Assembly (NCBI GenBank): GCA_034437215.1
Contig: DAOTVC010000074.1
Span: 1-29,359 of the forward strand
From: DAOTVC01 sp034437215
GTDB taxonomy: Bacteria > Chloroflexota > Anaerolineae > B4-G1 > SLSP01
DNA length: 29,359 nt
Direction: 5' to 3'
The notes under the pieces were generated by a model. It had not been told where the DNA came from. It ran no database searches and saw nothing but the letters and a program-made list of their open reading frames with translations. This document shows positions 8,379 through 16,400 of this stretch, piece after piece. Numbering within the stretch: position 1 is the stretch's first letter; each line of letters starts with the position of its first letter. The translations under genes and the position numbers were made by a program.

Positions 8379-9737
8379 TTACTCTCCCCGGACGAGCCGC
8401 TCGGCGATGCGGTTGTGGCGCTCGATGACCGGCGGCAGCTCCAGGGTCTGCAGCTCGCCCTCCTCCACCACGATCCGTCCGTTGACGACGGAGAGGTCGA
8501 CGTTCTGGGGTCGGCAGAAGAGCGTCGCCGCCATGGGGTCGTGGATGGCGCCTCCGGCGTAACCCAGGGCGTCCAGCCGTAGGCCGACGAAGTCCGCTGC
8601 CTTGCCTACCGCTAACTGCCCCACGTCGTCGCGCCCCAGCACCTCCGCCCCGCCCCGGGTGGCGACCCAGAGCGCCTCCTCTGCCGTCATCCCCGCGGGG
8701 TCGCCCTGCACGCGCTGCAGGAGCATCGCCAGGCGCGCCTCCGCCAGAAGGTGACTCGCGTCGTTGCTCGCCGAGCCGTCCACGCCCAGCCCCACGGGGA
8801 CGCCCGCGTCCAGGTACTCGCGCACGGGCGCGATCCCCGAGGCGAGGCGCATGTTGCTGCCGGGGCAGTGGGCCACCCCCGTCCGGGTGTCCGCCATCTG
8901 AGCGATCTCCTCGGCGTTGATGTGGACGCCGTGAGCGAACCAGACGTCGTCCCCCATCCAACCCAGCTCCTCGGCGTAGCCCACGGGCCGGTGCCCGAAC
9001 TGCTCCAGGCAGAACGCCTCCTCGTCCTTCGTCTCGGCGAGGTGTGTGTGCAGCTGGACCCCGTAGGCGCGGGCCAGCGCCGCCGACTCGCGCATCAGGT
9101 CCGGGGTGACGGAGAAGGGGGAGCAGGGGGCCAACACGATGCGCAGCATGGCGTAAGGCTCGGGATCGTGGTAGGTCTCGATGGCCCGGCGGCTCTCCTG
9201 CAGGATGAACGCCTCGTCCTCCACGACGCGGTCGGGGGGCAGACCGCCCTCGCTCTCGCCCAGGCTCATGGAGCCGCGGCTGGCGTGGAAGCGGATGCCG
9301 ATCTCCCGGGCGGCGCGGATCTCGTCGTCGATGCGCGCGTCGTTGGGGTAGATGTAGAGGTGGTCGGAGGCGGTGGTGCAGCCCGAGAGGAGGAGCTCCG
9401 CCAGCCCCACCTTGGCGCTCACGTAGACCGCTTCGCTGTCGAGGCCCGCCCAGATGGGATAGTGGACCTTCAGCCAGCGGAAGAGGACGGCGTCCTGCGC
9501 GGCGGGGACGTTGCGGGTGAGGGTCTGGTAGAGGTGGTGGTGGGTGTTGATGAGACCGGGCAGCACGACCATGCCGGCGGCGTCGATCACTCGGTCGGCC
9601 TCTGCGGGCAGCTCCTCCGTCGGCCCCATTTGCTCGATGACGTTGTCGCGGACGAAGAGCCCGCCGCCGGGTATGCGACGCAGCGCGTCATCCATAGTCA
9701 CGAGAAGGGTCGCATTCTTGAGCAGTAAGGTGGTCAT
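8379..9737 (-). CDS. Amidohydrolase, 8-oxoguanine deaminase type
   Basis: The protein has 452 residues of the metal-dependent amidohydrolase superfamily. The HxH motif is in 'GLINTHHHLYQTLTR' near residue 66. Further ligands are His in 'QLHTHLAETKDEE', His in 'WFAHGVHI' and Asp in 'GLGVDGSASNDASH'. The combination of 'SGCTTASDHLYIYPN', 'RGSMSLGESEGGLPPD' and 'DGSASND' matches the 8-oxoguanine deaminase branch, which converts 8-oxoguanine to uric acid and ammonia and is related to AtzB-like enzymes. The ATG is preceded by GGAG 7-8 bases upstream. It ends 22 bases from the convergent permease gene. The substrate assignment rests on remembered family motifs; other N-heterocycle deaminations in this subfamily cannot be excluded. 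Confidence 0.85.
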   Translation of the reverse strand: MTTLLLKNATLLVTMDDALRRIPGGGLFVRDNVIEQMGPTEELPAEADRVIDAAGMVVLPGLINTHHHLYQTLTRNVPAAQDAVLFRWLKVHYPIWAGLDSEAVYVSAKVGLAELLLSGCTTASDHLYIYPNDARIDDEIRAAREIGIRFHASRGSMSLGESEGGLPPDRVVEDEAFILQESRRAIETYHDPEPYAMLRIVLAPCSPFSVTPDLMRESAALARAYGVQLHTHLAETKDEEAFCLEQFGHRPVGYAEELGWMGDDVWFAHGVHINAEEIAQMADTRTGVAHCPGSNMRLASGIAPVREYLDAGVPVGLGVDGSASNDASHLLAEARLAMLLQRVQGDPAGMTAEEALWVATRGGAEVLGRDDVGQLAVGKAADFVGLRLDALGYAGGAIHDPMAATLFCRPQNVDLSVVNGRIVVEEGELQTLELPPVIERHNRIAERLVRGE

Positions 9738-9754
9738 AGAGTTCTCCTCTCTGG

Positions 9755-9792
9755 GTAGTCGGATAGTCGCGTAGTCGGATAGTCGGGTAGTG
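9755..9792. repeat. Short tandem repeat, 16-bp unit
   Basis: The unit gtagtcggatagtcgc occurs at 9755-9770 and again at 9771-9786 with one change, followed by a partial third copy (gtagtg). It lies in the 112-bp gap between the deaminase start and the acetyltransferase end. No coding potential is seen. Confidence 0.75.
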
Positions 9793-9800
9793 TTATTATT

Positions 9801-9845
9801 GCGTAGTGCGTACTGCGTATTCCGTAGACGCCCTTCGCACTACGC
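9801..9845. repeat. Inverted repeat with 10-bp perfect arms
   Basis: gcgtagtgcg (9801-9810) is perfectly complementary to cgcactacgc (9836-9845), and pairing continues outwards for 3 bases with one mismatch. The loop is 25 bases and itself contains similar 'gcgtactgcg' words. It lies just past the stop of the minus-strand acetyltransferase gene and could act as its terminator, but no T-tract follows. Confidence 0.6.
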
Positions 9846-9849
9846 AGTG

Positions 9850-10356
9850 TCAATCCAGGAGTTTTGCCATGTAGAGCTCATCGACGTATTCGCCGTCGAC
9901 GATAAGGGAGTCCCGCTTCGTCCCCTCGATCTCGAAGCCCATCTTCGTGTAGAGACCGACGGCGCGGGCGTTGTGGCTCATCACCGTCAGCTCCAGACGG
10001 TGGAGCCCCCGCTCTTGGGCCCAGCTCTCCAGGGCCTCGAAGAGGCGGGTGCCGATCCCCTGTCCCGTGTAGCGCTTGCGCAGCCCCACGACGATGTAGG
10101 CTCGGTGGCGGGTGCGCACCGCCCAGCCCCCTGACGCCGAGAGCCACCCGGCGATCTCACCGTCGTCCTCGGCGACCAGGAGGGTCTGGTTGTCGGACTC
10201 GAGAACCCGCCGGATCTGTTCCTGCATCTGGGCCAGGGTCGTGCGGCGTTCGCCCGGCTCGAAGAGCATGAACTGCGTCTCGGCGTCGATGGCGTTCTGC
10301 GTCGTCAAAAAGGCCGCTGCGTCCTCCTCGCGGATCTCGCGTATGATGATGGGCAT
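9850..10356 (-). CDS. GNAT-family N-acetyltransferase
   Basis: This is a 168-residue single-domain acetyltransferase using acetyl-CoA. The ATG at 10356 is preferred over an in-frame GTG at 10368 because GNAT proteins typically begin just before 'IREIREEDAAAF', and because TGAGAA lies upstream as a weak ribosome-binding site. Motif A is clear: 'AYIVVGLRKRYTGQGIGTRL', with the pyrophosphate-binding Q/R-x-x-G-x-G/A pattern in 'YTGQGIG'. 'NARAVGLYTKMGFEIEGTKR' is motif B. The C-terminal 'YVDELYMAKLLD' resembles RimJ/RimL and spermidine acetyltransferase-like members. The acceptor substrate is unknown. The gene lies on the same strand as its neighbours but is separated from them by more than 100 bases on each side. 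Confidence 0.88.
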   Translation of the reverse strand: MPIIIREIREEDAAAFLTTQNAIDAETQFMLFEPGERRTTLAQMQEQIRRVLESDNQTLLVAEDDGEIAGWLSASGGWAVRTRHRAYIVVGLRKRYTGQGIGTRLFEALESWAQERGLHRLELTVMSHNARAVGLYTKMGFEIEGTKRDSLIVDGEYVDELYMAKLLD

Positions 10357-10484
10357 GTCATTTCTCACAGATTAGTTCAAAGTCGAAAGTTCAAGGTCCA
10401 AAGAGACCCTCACCCTTCACGCTTTACGTTCAGCCATGGACAATTCATAACTAGGTTGAAACACCCCCATACACAATACACACT

Positions 10485-11297
10485 TCACGTCCCTGCTGCA
10501 GGGGCCTTTCGCGCCCAGAAGATGGCCCGGGGTGAGTCGGCGGTGTAGGGCGTGCCCTCCCGGTCTCCGTAAAGCGCTTCGACGGTGAAACCGTGCTGCT
10601 TCAGCCAGCCGCGCACCTCCCCGGTGCTGACAGGATGCTTTTGTTGGAGGTACTCGTGCTCCGTCACCTCCCCCGCGGGCGCGATGATTCGGATAGAGCG
10701 CCGGAACTTCACCAACCTGCGGGGGGCGTCGTACCCGAGGGTCTCCATCCGGCTCTCGACCTGGGTGCCGTCGGCGCACGCTCCGAAGAGACCGCCCGGC
10801 CGAGTGCCCGGCTCCCGCCAGGACTCGGCGAGCTCCCCCTCCATGTGGTCGTTGTCGACGTAGACGTGACCGCCGGGCCGCAGGGAACGGGCGGCGTAGG
10901 CGACGATCCGCTCCTGCTCTTCGGGCGTCGCCAGCTCGTAGAAGCAGTTGCCGCCGAGGATAACCAGGTCGAAGCCCGTGGGCCACGGCCCCCCCGTCAC
11001 ATCCACTTCGCGTAGGGAGATCCGCTCCTGCGCCTCGGAGGGCAGCTCCTGGACCTTACTTCGCGCAAGGGCGAGCATGCTCACCGCCTGGTCGAGGCCG
11101 ACGAGGGTGTGCCCGTCGCGTGCGAGGGGGATGAGGACGCGCCCGGTCCCGCAGAAGGGCTCCAGGATGCGCAGTGGGCCGCGGTCTCCAATAAGCTTGC
11201 GGAGGAGCTCCACGTCGTCGGTCGCAGTGATCTGTCGGTCGTAGAGCTCGGCGGTGTAGTGGGTGAGATCGTAGCCGTTTGTTCTGTTGGTGCTCAT
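10485..11297 (-). CDS. Class I SAM-dependent methyltransferase
   Basis: The protein has 270 residues. The ATG at 11297 is chosen because the frame upstream is unlike protein and overlaps the neighbouring gene. Motif I, 'ILEPFCGTGRVLIPLARDG', binds S-adenosylmethionine, with the acidic end of beta-2 in 'LVGLDQAVSMLALARSK'. 'GFDLVILGGNCFYEL' is the post-II strand and 'LRPGGHVYVDNDHMEGE' is motif III. The later part forms a beta-sheet substrate region ('RRSIRIIAPAGEVTEHEYLQ'), a layout common in small-molecule methyltransferases. The substrate is unknown. It starts 25 bases after the end of the HKLGH protein gene, so the two are probably co-transcribed. Confidence 0.88.
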   Translation of the reverse strand: MSTNRTNGYDLTHYTAELYDRQITATDDVELLRKLIGDRGPLRILEPFCGTGRVLIPLARDGHTLVGLDQAVSMLALARSKVQELPSEAQERISLREVDVTGGPWPTGFDLVILGGNCFYELATPEEQERIVAYAARSLRPGGHVYVDNDHMEGELAESWREPGTRPGGLFGACADGTQVESRMETLGYDAPRRLVKFRRSIRIIAPAGEVTEHEYLQQKHPVSTGEVRGWLKQHGFTVEALYGDREGTPYTADSPRAIFWARKAPAAGT

Positions 11298-11322
11298 GAT
11301 CGTGCTTTTCGGCTCCACTGAA

Positions 11323-12201
11323 CTACTCGGGCCGGCGGGCCAGTGCCTCGACCACCGGGCGGAGTTGAGATTCGACGTCCTCCAGGAGGGCGATCTCCAG
11401 AAGGGAGTATTGTTCCTCAAGCGCTCTGATGATAGTGTGTCCCAGGAAGTAGCCCGTCTGCTGCCAGCCGTCGATGTCGTACCAGGAGCCGAAGAGGGGC
11501 TGCATGGACTCCCCGGCGTCGACCCGTCTCAGGAACTCATGGGCCAGCTGTCCGACGTTGGAGAGGCACCAGAGGGTCCAGCCCACCTTGCCGTAGGCCA
11601 TGTGCCACGTCTCCTTGCCCTGGACAAGGTGTTCACAGCGCTGGGCAAAGCCCTCCTCGTAGAGCTGCCACCAGGGGCCTGTACCCATCGCCTTCCCCGT
11701 CTGCGTACGCCAGTGCTGGTGGGCGATGTGCCCCAGCTTGTGAGCTACCATACCGCTCAGGATCGGAGGCGTCGTCCAGCCGCTCTCCACCAGGTTCTCC
11801 AGCCCAAAGAGGATGGCGGGTCTCTCTGCGTAGGTCGTCGCCCATCCTGCCCCGCAGCCGATTCCCACGTACAGCACGAAGTTGATCTCCGTGGCAAAGC
11901 CCAGTGTGGCTTTCGCCCGCGCCAGGAGGTGGGGGAGGAGGTAGACCAATTGGTCGTGGACCTTGCGCATCTCCGGCAGGCGTTCGTCGATGAAGGGAAA
12001 GATCCGGGCGGCAGCGACCTGCCGCCAGTCGATCCCCTGTTCTATGTAGTCCCCCACCTGCTTGCGCAGGATCTCGGGCCACATTTGACCGTAGAGGTTG
12101 GCCCAGGCGTCGATCTGGTAGTCGAGGGGCAGAGAGCGCACCGACTTCCAGAACTCGAGAAACTCGGGAAAGGTATCGATGATGCTGTACCGTTCGTGCA
12201 C
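11323..12201 (-). CDS. Unassigned protein with degenerate zinc-protease motif (HKLGH)
   Basis: This is a 292-residue, probably cytoplasmic protein with no signal peptide. It starts at GTG 12201 with AGAGGA (12207-12212 on the plus strand as tcctct) 5 bases upstream. I cannot name a family with confidence. The centre reads 'MVAHKLGHIAHQHW', where a gluzincin-type HExxH would be expected, followed about 35 residues later by 'LYEEGFAQRCEHL', which resembles the distal Glu region of DUF2268-like predicted proteases. The catalytic Glu is replaced by Lys (codon AAG; GAG would restore it). If related, it would still have two His and a Glu to hold metal, but not the general base. The N-terminal half is helical and Trp-rich. 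It is likely co-transcribed with the methyltransferase and is divergent from the large amidase gene. Confidence 0.7.
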   Translation of the reverse strand: MHERYSIIDTFPEFLEFWKSVRSLPLDYQIDAWANLYGQMWPEILRKQVGDYIEQGIDWRQVAAARIFPFIDERLPEMRKVHDQLVYLLPHLLARAKATLGFATEINFVLYVGIGCGAGWATTYAERPAILFGLENLVESGWTTPPILSGMVAHKLGHIAHQHWRTQTGKAMGTGPWWQLYEEGFAQRCEHLVQGKETWHMAYGKVGWTLWCLSNVGQLAHEFLRRVDAGESMQPLFGSWYDIDGWQQTGYFLGHTIIRALEEQYSLLEIALLEDVESQLRPVVEALARRPE

Positions 12202-12374
12202 AGAAATCCTCTTGCTAGCTGGTTACCACTTTCACCCTTCAGTGTAGCATAACCGTAACAGGATACAAACGGAAACGGTATCTGCAGGTTCTATCTTTTG
12301 TGGTATCGTGGGTTGGAATAAGGTATCAACGGACGGCGGTTAGCCATACTGCTTATCCACGGTGAGGTGCGAGG

Positions 12375-15300
12375 ATGATGATATCGGAGACGAAACCAAG
12401 GAGGAGCCACCGGTGGCTCTTCTTCCTGCTGCTGTTGTTCTCCCTGGGTGCCGCTCCGCCCCCTCCTGAGCTCCTCTCTGCAGAGGTCCGGGAGCGCATC
12501 GCGGCGGACCCGAACCTTCCCTGGCCTGTCGTCGAGGTGGGGGTGGACGGGGACGAGATCACCCTCTGCCTCGAGGTGCCCTCCGCTGCCCTGCAGGACG
12601 ACGGCGGAGAGTTCGTCGCCGAAGCCGTCGGTCAGGCGCTCCTGCCCCTCGAGTGGCGGACCCTGCACCTCCTCGTCCACGATCCTCCCACGGGTCGCTG
12701 CCGCCCCTGGTCGGACCTGCTGCCGCAGGAGGAGCCGCAGGTGACGGTGCAGGGCCCGGCTCTGCCTCTGCGGCCCGCGTCGACGACCTCCGACTTTCCC
12801 CGCTCCCTCGCCGGCAAGACCGTCTACGTCAGTGCGGGGCATGGTTGGCAGTGGAACGGCTCCAGCTGGCGTACGCAGCGCCCGCCTTACCAGCAGATCA
12901 TCGAGGATCACAACAACGCCGAGGCCGTCCTTCAGTTCCTCATCCCCTATCTGGAGAACGCCGGTGCGACGGTGGTGCCCGTGCGGGAGCGCGACCGGAG
13001 CGTGGATCGGGTCCTCGCCGACAACGACAACGCTGCTGTCTACTCCGATGCGGGCGGCTGGCAGACCGGCGGCAGTCCCGGCTACGGAGGGTCCTACCGC
13101 TTCGTACAGACGACCACGGGACCGGCGACGGCTACCGCTCAGTGGACGCTGAACGTCCCCCGCACCGCACGCTACGCCCTCTACGCCTGGGTGCGCTCCG
13201 GTGCCAACCGCCCCCCCGACGCTCGCTACGCCATCCAGCACGCGGGGGGCACGACGGAGGTGCGCCTCGATCAGCGCATCCGCCCGGAGACCTGGCGCTA
13301 CCTCGGCACCTTCCCCTTCTACGCCGGGGTGGCGACGGTGACCCTCGACAATCACTCCGCCGACAGCGGCGCCTACCTGATCGCCGACGCCCTGCGCCTG
13401 GGCGGCGGCTTCCTCGACGACCTTGCGGGCATCGATACGACGGCGCCCTCACCGCCCGACAAACCCTGGTGGGAGGTGGCGACCTTCTACTACAGCCAGT
13501 GGATGGGGATGGCGGCGCCCTACGGGGACGTGACCGCCCGCCCCGTCTTCTCCCGCTGGTACCACGCCGGTGTCGATGAAGATGCCGTTTACATCTCCTG
13601 GCACTCCAACGGCTATAACGGGGACAACAGCACCATCTGGGGCACTGTCTCCTACGTTCACAACGGCGACGGCTATCCGCGCACCGCGGGCAGCCTCGAG
13701 CTCCAGCAGGCGGTGCACGACGAGATCATTCAGGATCTTCGAGCGGGCTGGGACGCCGGCTGGCGTGATCTGGGGAAGCGGCAGCTGAACCTGGGGGAGG
13801 TGCGTCTCCTCTGGGACAGCAACCCCGACAACCGCATGCCGGGCGTCCTCCTCGAGCTGGCCTATCACGACCACGTGGAGGACGCCAACGCGCTGAAGGA
13901 TCCGCGCTTCAACCGGCTCTTCGCCCGCGCCACCTACCAGGGCATCCTCCACTACTTCGAGCAGCAGGAGGGCGTCGACCTCGTGGAGGCACCCGAGCCG
14001 CCGACCCACCTGCGCGTGCGGAATCTGGGCGGCGGGCGCGTGGGGGTGGCGTGGCAGCCCTCGCCCACCGACGTGTTGGGCCTGCGCGGCGATCCGGCGA
14101 CGGGCTACCGGCTCTACACCAGCCCCGACGGCTTCGCCTGGGGCGAGCCTCTCGCTGTCTCCGGTCTGGAGACGACGGTGGAGGGGCTGGCGGAGGAGGC
14201 GACTCTCTACGTCCGCGTTACGGCCGTGAACGAGGGGGGCGAATCCTTCCCCACCGAGACCCTGGGAGCGCGGGTGAGCGACCTGGCGCCCCTCCTCATC
14301 GTCAGCGGCTACGACAAGCTCAACCGCTACGGACTCGTGGAGGAGGTCGATCCCACCGAGGGCTACAACCTGCGGATGTGGCTGGAGCGGATCAACGAGC
14401 GGGACTACGTTACCCATCACGGAGAGGCGGTGCCCGCTGTCTACGCGTGGGACAGCGCCAGCAACGAGGCGGTCGCCGCCGGCTTCGTCGACCTCGCCGA
14501 CTACCGCATGGTGGACTGGATTCTGGGGGAGGAGTCGACGGAGGAGGATCAGACCCTCAACACCGACGAACGTCTGGCGCTGACGACCTTCGTCGAGGGG
14601 GGTGGGGCGCTCCTTATCAGCGGGTCGGAGCTGGCCTGGAATCTGGCGAGCGTGGACGCGGACTTCCTGGGGGAGACCCTCCACCTGGATTACGTCGCCG
14701 ACGATGCCGGTACCTACGACGTGACGCCGGTGTCCGGTGGACCCTTCGCGGACTCGGGCGCGTTCTCCTTCGACGCCGCGGAGGAGTACGACGCGGACTC
14801 CCCCGACGTACTGGCGCCCCGAGGGGACGCCGAAGCGGCCCTCATCTACGACGGCGGCATAGGGGGGACCGCCGCGGTGGCGTGGGCCTCCGGCTGTAGC
14901 CGCACCCTCGTCATGGGCTTCCCTCTGGAGACGGTGCGCCCTGAAGCCCGGGCCGGTGTGATGGCGCAGGCCCTGGCGTTCCTCGACGCCTGCGTGCCCC
15001 CTGCTCTCGACGTGCGGATCTCCTCCCCCGTCTGGAACCGCGGCTACCGGAGCACGCCCCCCTTTACGGGCACGGTCACGGGCGCCGAGCCCCGCCGTGT
15101 GGAGGTGCAGGTGCAGCCGCTGGAGGACGACGACGCCTGGGAGGAGTTGGCCTGGGAGAGCGGGAGGTGGTTGACGGCGACGGGTACCTTGACGTGGCAC
15201 TACGCGCTGCCGGCGCTCGCAGAGGGGGCGTACGCCGTCGGCGCGCGCGCCGTCCTCACCGACCTCGTCTCGGGCGACCTCGTCTCGGGCGACCTCGTCT

Positions 15301-16115
15301 CGGGGATTGCCACGGCGCGTTTCTGGGTCGACGCGACGCCCCCTCTCGTCTCCACGCTCCTCACCCCGACCGGAGGGATCACGGTGACCGGGCGCCCGTC
15401 GCTGCACTGGGCGGCCCCCGCCGACTCCGGTTCACCTTTGCACTACGAGGTCGCCGTCGGTGCTGACCTCGGGGTGGTGTCCGGCACGACCCACGCGCCC
15501 TTCCTGGCAGCGGGCGGCCCCTACACCTGGACGGTGCGGGCGGTGGACCGGGCGGGTAACGCCGGTCCCTGGGCGCCGCCGGGGAGCTTCTCGGTCGATC
15601 TCTATCGGGTCTTCCTGCCCCTTACCCTGCGCGACTATGCTGCGCTGCCGCCGGTCTGTGAGGCGCTCCTTGCCTCCGGCTTCGAGAGCGAGGGGGCGTG
15701 GACCTACAACACCCACGCGGAGCGCGTTCAGGAGCCGGTCCACGCGGGGGAGTGGGCGGCGCGGGTAGGACCCCCACCGGGGACGCCCGCGAGCGGCACG
15801 GTCGTCTACTCCTCCATCGCCCGCACCCTCTCCCTGCCTGCCGCCGGGACGGTCACACTGCGCTACTGGGCCTACCCTATCTCCGAGGGCAACGACGGGG
15901 ACGATCTCCACTACGTGAGCCTCTGGGATGTGGGGGAGGTGGTCCATACCCTCTCCACCCTGACCTCGAATGCCCAGACCTGGGGGGTACGCGAGCTGGA
16001 TCTGAGCGCCTACGCCGGGCAGGAGGTGACCCTCTTCTTCGGAGTGAAGGACGACGGGGACGAGGAGGGGGCGGCGCTCTACCTGGACGAGATCTTCGTG
16101 GAGGCCTGCCCCTAG
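12375..16115 (+). CDS. Secreted multidomain N-acetylmuramoyl-L-alanine amidase-like protein with inserted golvesin-type domain
   Basis: The protein has 1246 residues. A signal peptide (residues about 1-27: basic, then 'LFFLLLLFSLGAA') precedes a mixed N-domain. Amidase_3-like sequence begins at residue 148 ('KTVYVSAGHGWQWN', then 'DHNNAEAVLQFLIPYLENAG'). It is interrupted at about 223-344 by a beta-sandwich of the golvesin/xanthan-lyase carbohydrate-binding type ('YSDAGGWQTGGSPGYGGSYR'). It resumes with 'AVYISWHSNGYNG' (His 410) and 'LLELAYHDH' (Glu 494), matching the zinc-His and catalytic-Glu regions of the family. Next come an FN3 domain (about 542-636), an alpha/beta domain starting 'LLIVSGYDKLNRYG' (641-873), Ig-like domains, 'FLPLTLRDY' (about 1080) and a C-terminal jelly-roll with acidic 'KDDGDEEGAALYLDE'. 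Its role is probably cell-wall or surface glycan processing. The start follows GAGGTGCGAGG. Confidence 0.88.
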   Translation: MMISETKPRRSHRWLFFLLLLFSLGAAPPPPELLSAEVRERIAADPNLPWPVVEVGVDGDEITLCLEVPSAALQDDGGEFVAEAVGQALLPLEWRTLHLLVHDPPTGRCRPWSDLLPQEEPQVTVQGPALPLRPASTTSDFPRSLAGKTVYVSAGHGWQWNGSSWRTQRPPYQQIIEDHNNAEAVLQFLIPYLENAGATVVPVRERDRSVDRVLADNDNAAVYSDAGGWQTGGSPGYGGSYRFVQTTTGPATATAQWTLNVPRTARYALYAWVRSGANRPPDARYAIQHAGGTTEVRLDQRIRPETWRYLGTFPFYAGVATVTLDNHSADSGAYLIADALRLGGGFLDDLAGIDTTAPSPPDKPWWEVATFYYSQWMGMAAPYGDVTARPVFSRWYHAGVDEDAVYISWHSNGYNGDNSTIWGTVSYVHNGDGYPRTAGSLELQQAVHDEIIQDLRAGWDAGWRDLGKRQLNLGEVRLLWDSNPDNRMPGVLLELAYHDHVEDANALKDPRFNRLFARATYQGILHYFEQQEGVDLVEAPEPPTHLRVRNLGGGRVGVAWQPSPTDVLGLRGDPATGYRLYTSPDGFAWGEPLAVSGLETTVEGLAEEATLYVRVTAVNEGGESFPTETLGARVSDLAPLLIVSGYDKLNRYGLVEEVDPTEGYNLRMWLERINERDYVTHHGEAVPAVYAWDSASNEAVAAGFVDLADYRMVDWILGEESTEEDQTLNTDERLALTTFVEGGGALLISGSELAWNLASVDADFLGETLHLDYVADDAGTYDVTPVSGGPFADSGAFSFDAAEEYDADSPDVLAPRGDAEAALIYDGGIGGTAAVAWASGCSRTLVMGFPLETVRPEARAGVMAQALAFLDACVPPALDVRISSPVWNRGYRSTPPFTGTVTGAEPRRVEVQVQPLEDDDAWEELAWESGRWLTATGTLTWHYALPALAEGAYAVGARAVLTDLVSGDLVSGDLVSGIATARFWVDATPPLVSTLLTPTGGITVTGRPSLHWAAPADSGSPLHYEVAVGADLGVVSGTTHAPFLAAGGPYTWTVRAVDRAGNAGPWAPPGSFSVDLYRVFLPLTLRDYAALPPVCEALLASGFESEGAWTYNTHAERVQEPVHAGEWAARVGPPPGTPASGTVVYSSIARTLSLPAAGTVTLRYWAYPISEGNDGDDLHYVSLWDVGEVVHTLSTLTSNAQTWGVRELDLSAYAGQEVTLFFGVKDDGDEEGAALYLDEIFVEACP
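15261..15305 (+). repeat. 15-bp tandem repeat, three copies, in frame
   Basis: gacctcgtctcgggc is repeated at 15261-15275 and 15276-15290, and again at 15291-15305 with only the last base changed. It encodes DLVSG three times in the amidase-like protein, at the edge of an Ig-like domain. The near-identity at DNA level suggests recent slippage. Confidence 0.9.
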
Positions 16116-16251
16116 AACTTGCCAGTGTGTCACCAGAGAAAGCCCCGCCCCCGCGCAGAGTGCCGCATACTGCAGACCCGGTTGCGCTGCGGGGAAGGGG
16201 CAGGGGGTATGTCAATGAGCACATCCCTTGCCGGGTGAAGGAACCTTAGGG

Positions 16252-16398
16252 TTCGTAAAAGTATAACTTCCCGCACTCGCTGAAGTCGGGATGAAACGGC
16301 TCCTCCGGGCGCGTTTGAGGTCTGCATGCCTCAAGCACTGCCAGAGGATCGCTGCGGCACATGCGCATCCGACGTCGGGAAGTTGTTTTCTTACAGAC
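16252..16398. repeat. MITE-like element (family B) with imperfect terminal inverted repeats
   Basis: Bases 16252-16273 (gttcgtaaaagtataacttc...) match the reverse complement of 16376-16398 in about 17 of 23 positions, with nine perfect bases at the inner end (aacttcccg and cgggaagtt). A related end sequence, gtctgtaaagaaacaact, occurs at 25662-25679, and in both places gtttgagg follows about 60 bases later. The element fills most of the gap between the convergent amidase and kinase genes and ends 2 bases before the kinase stop. No protein is encoded that I can recognise. Confidence 0.55.
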
Positions 16399-16400
16399 GC

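Noticed and set aside
16246..16400. Minus-strand open frame ending 'GKLYFYEP' beyond the kinase
   Set aside because: It lies inside the family B element, overlaps the kinase in another frame and has no start signal; treated as repeat-derived.
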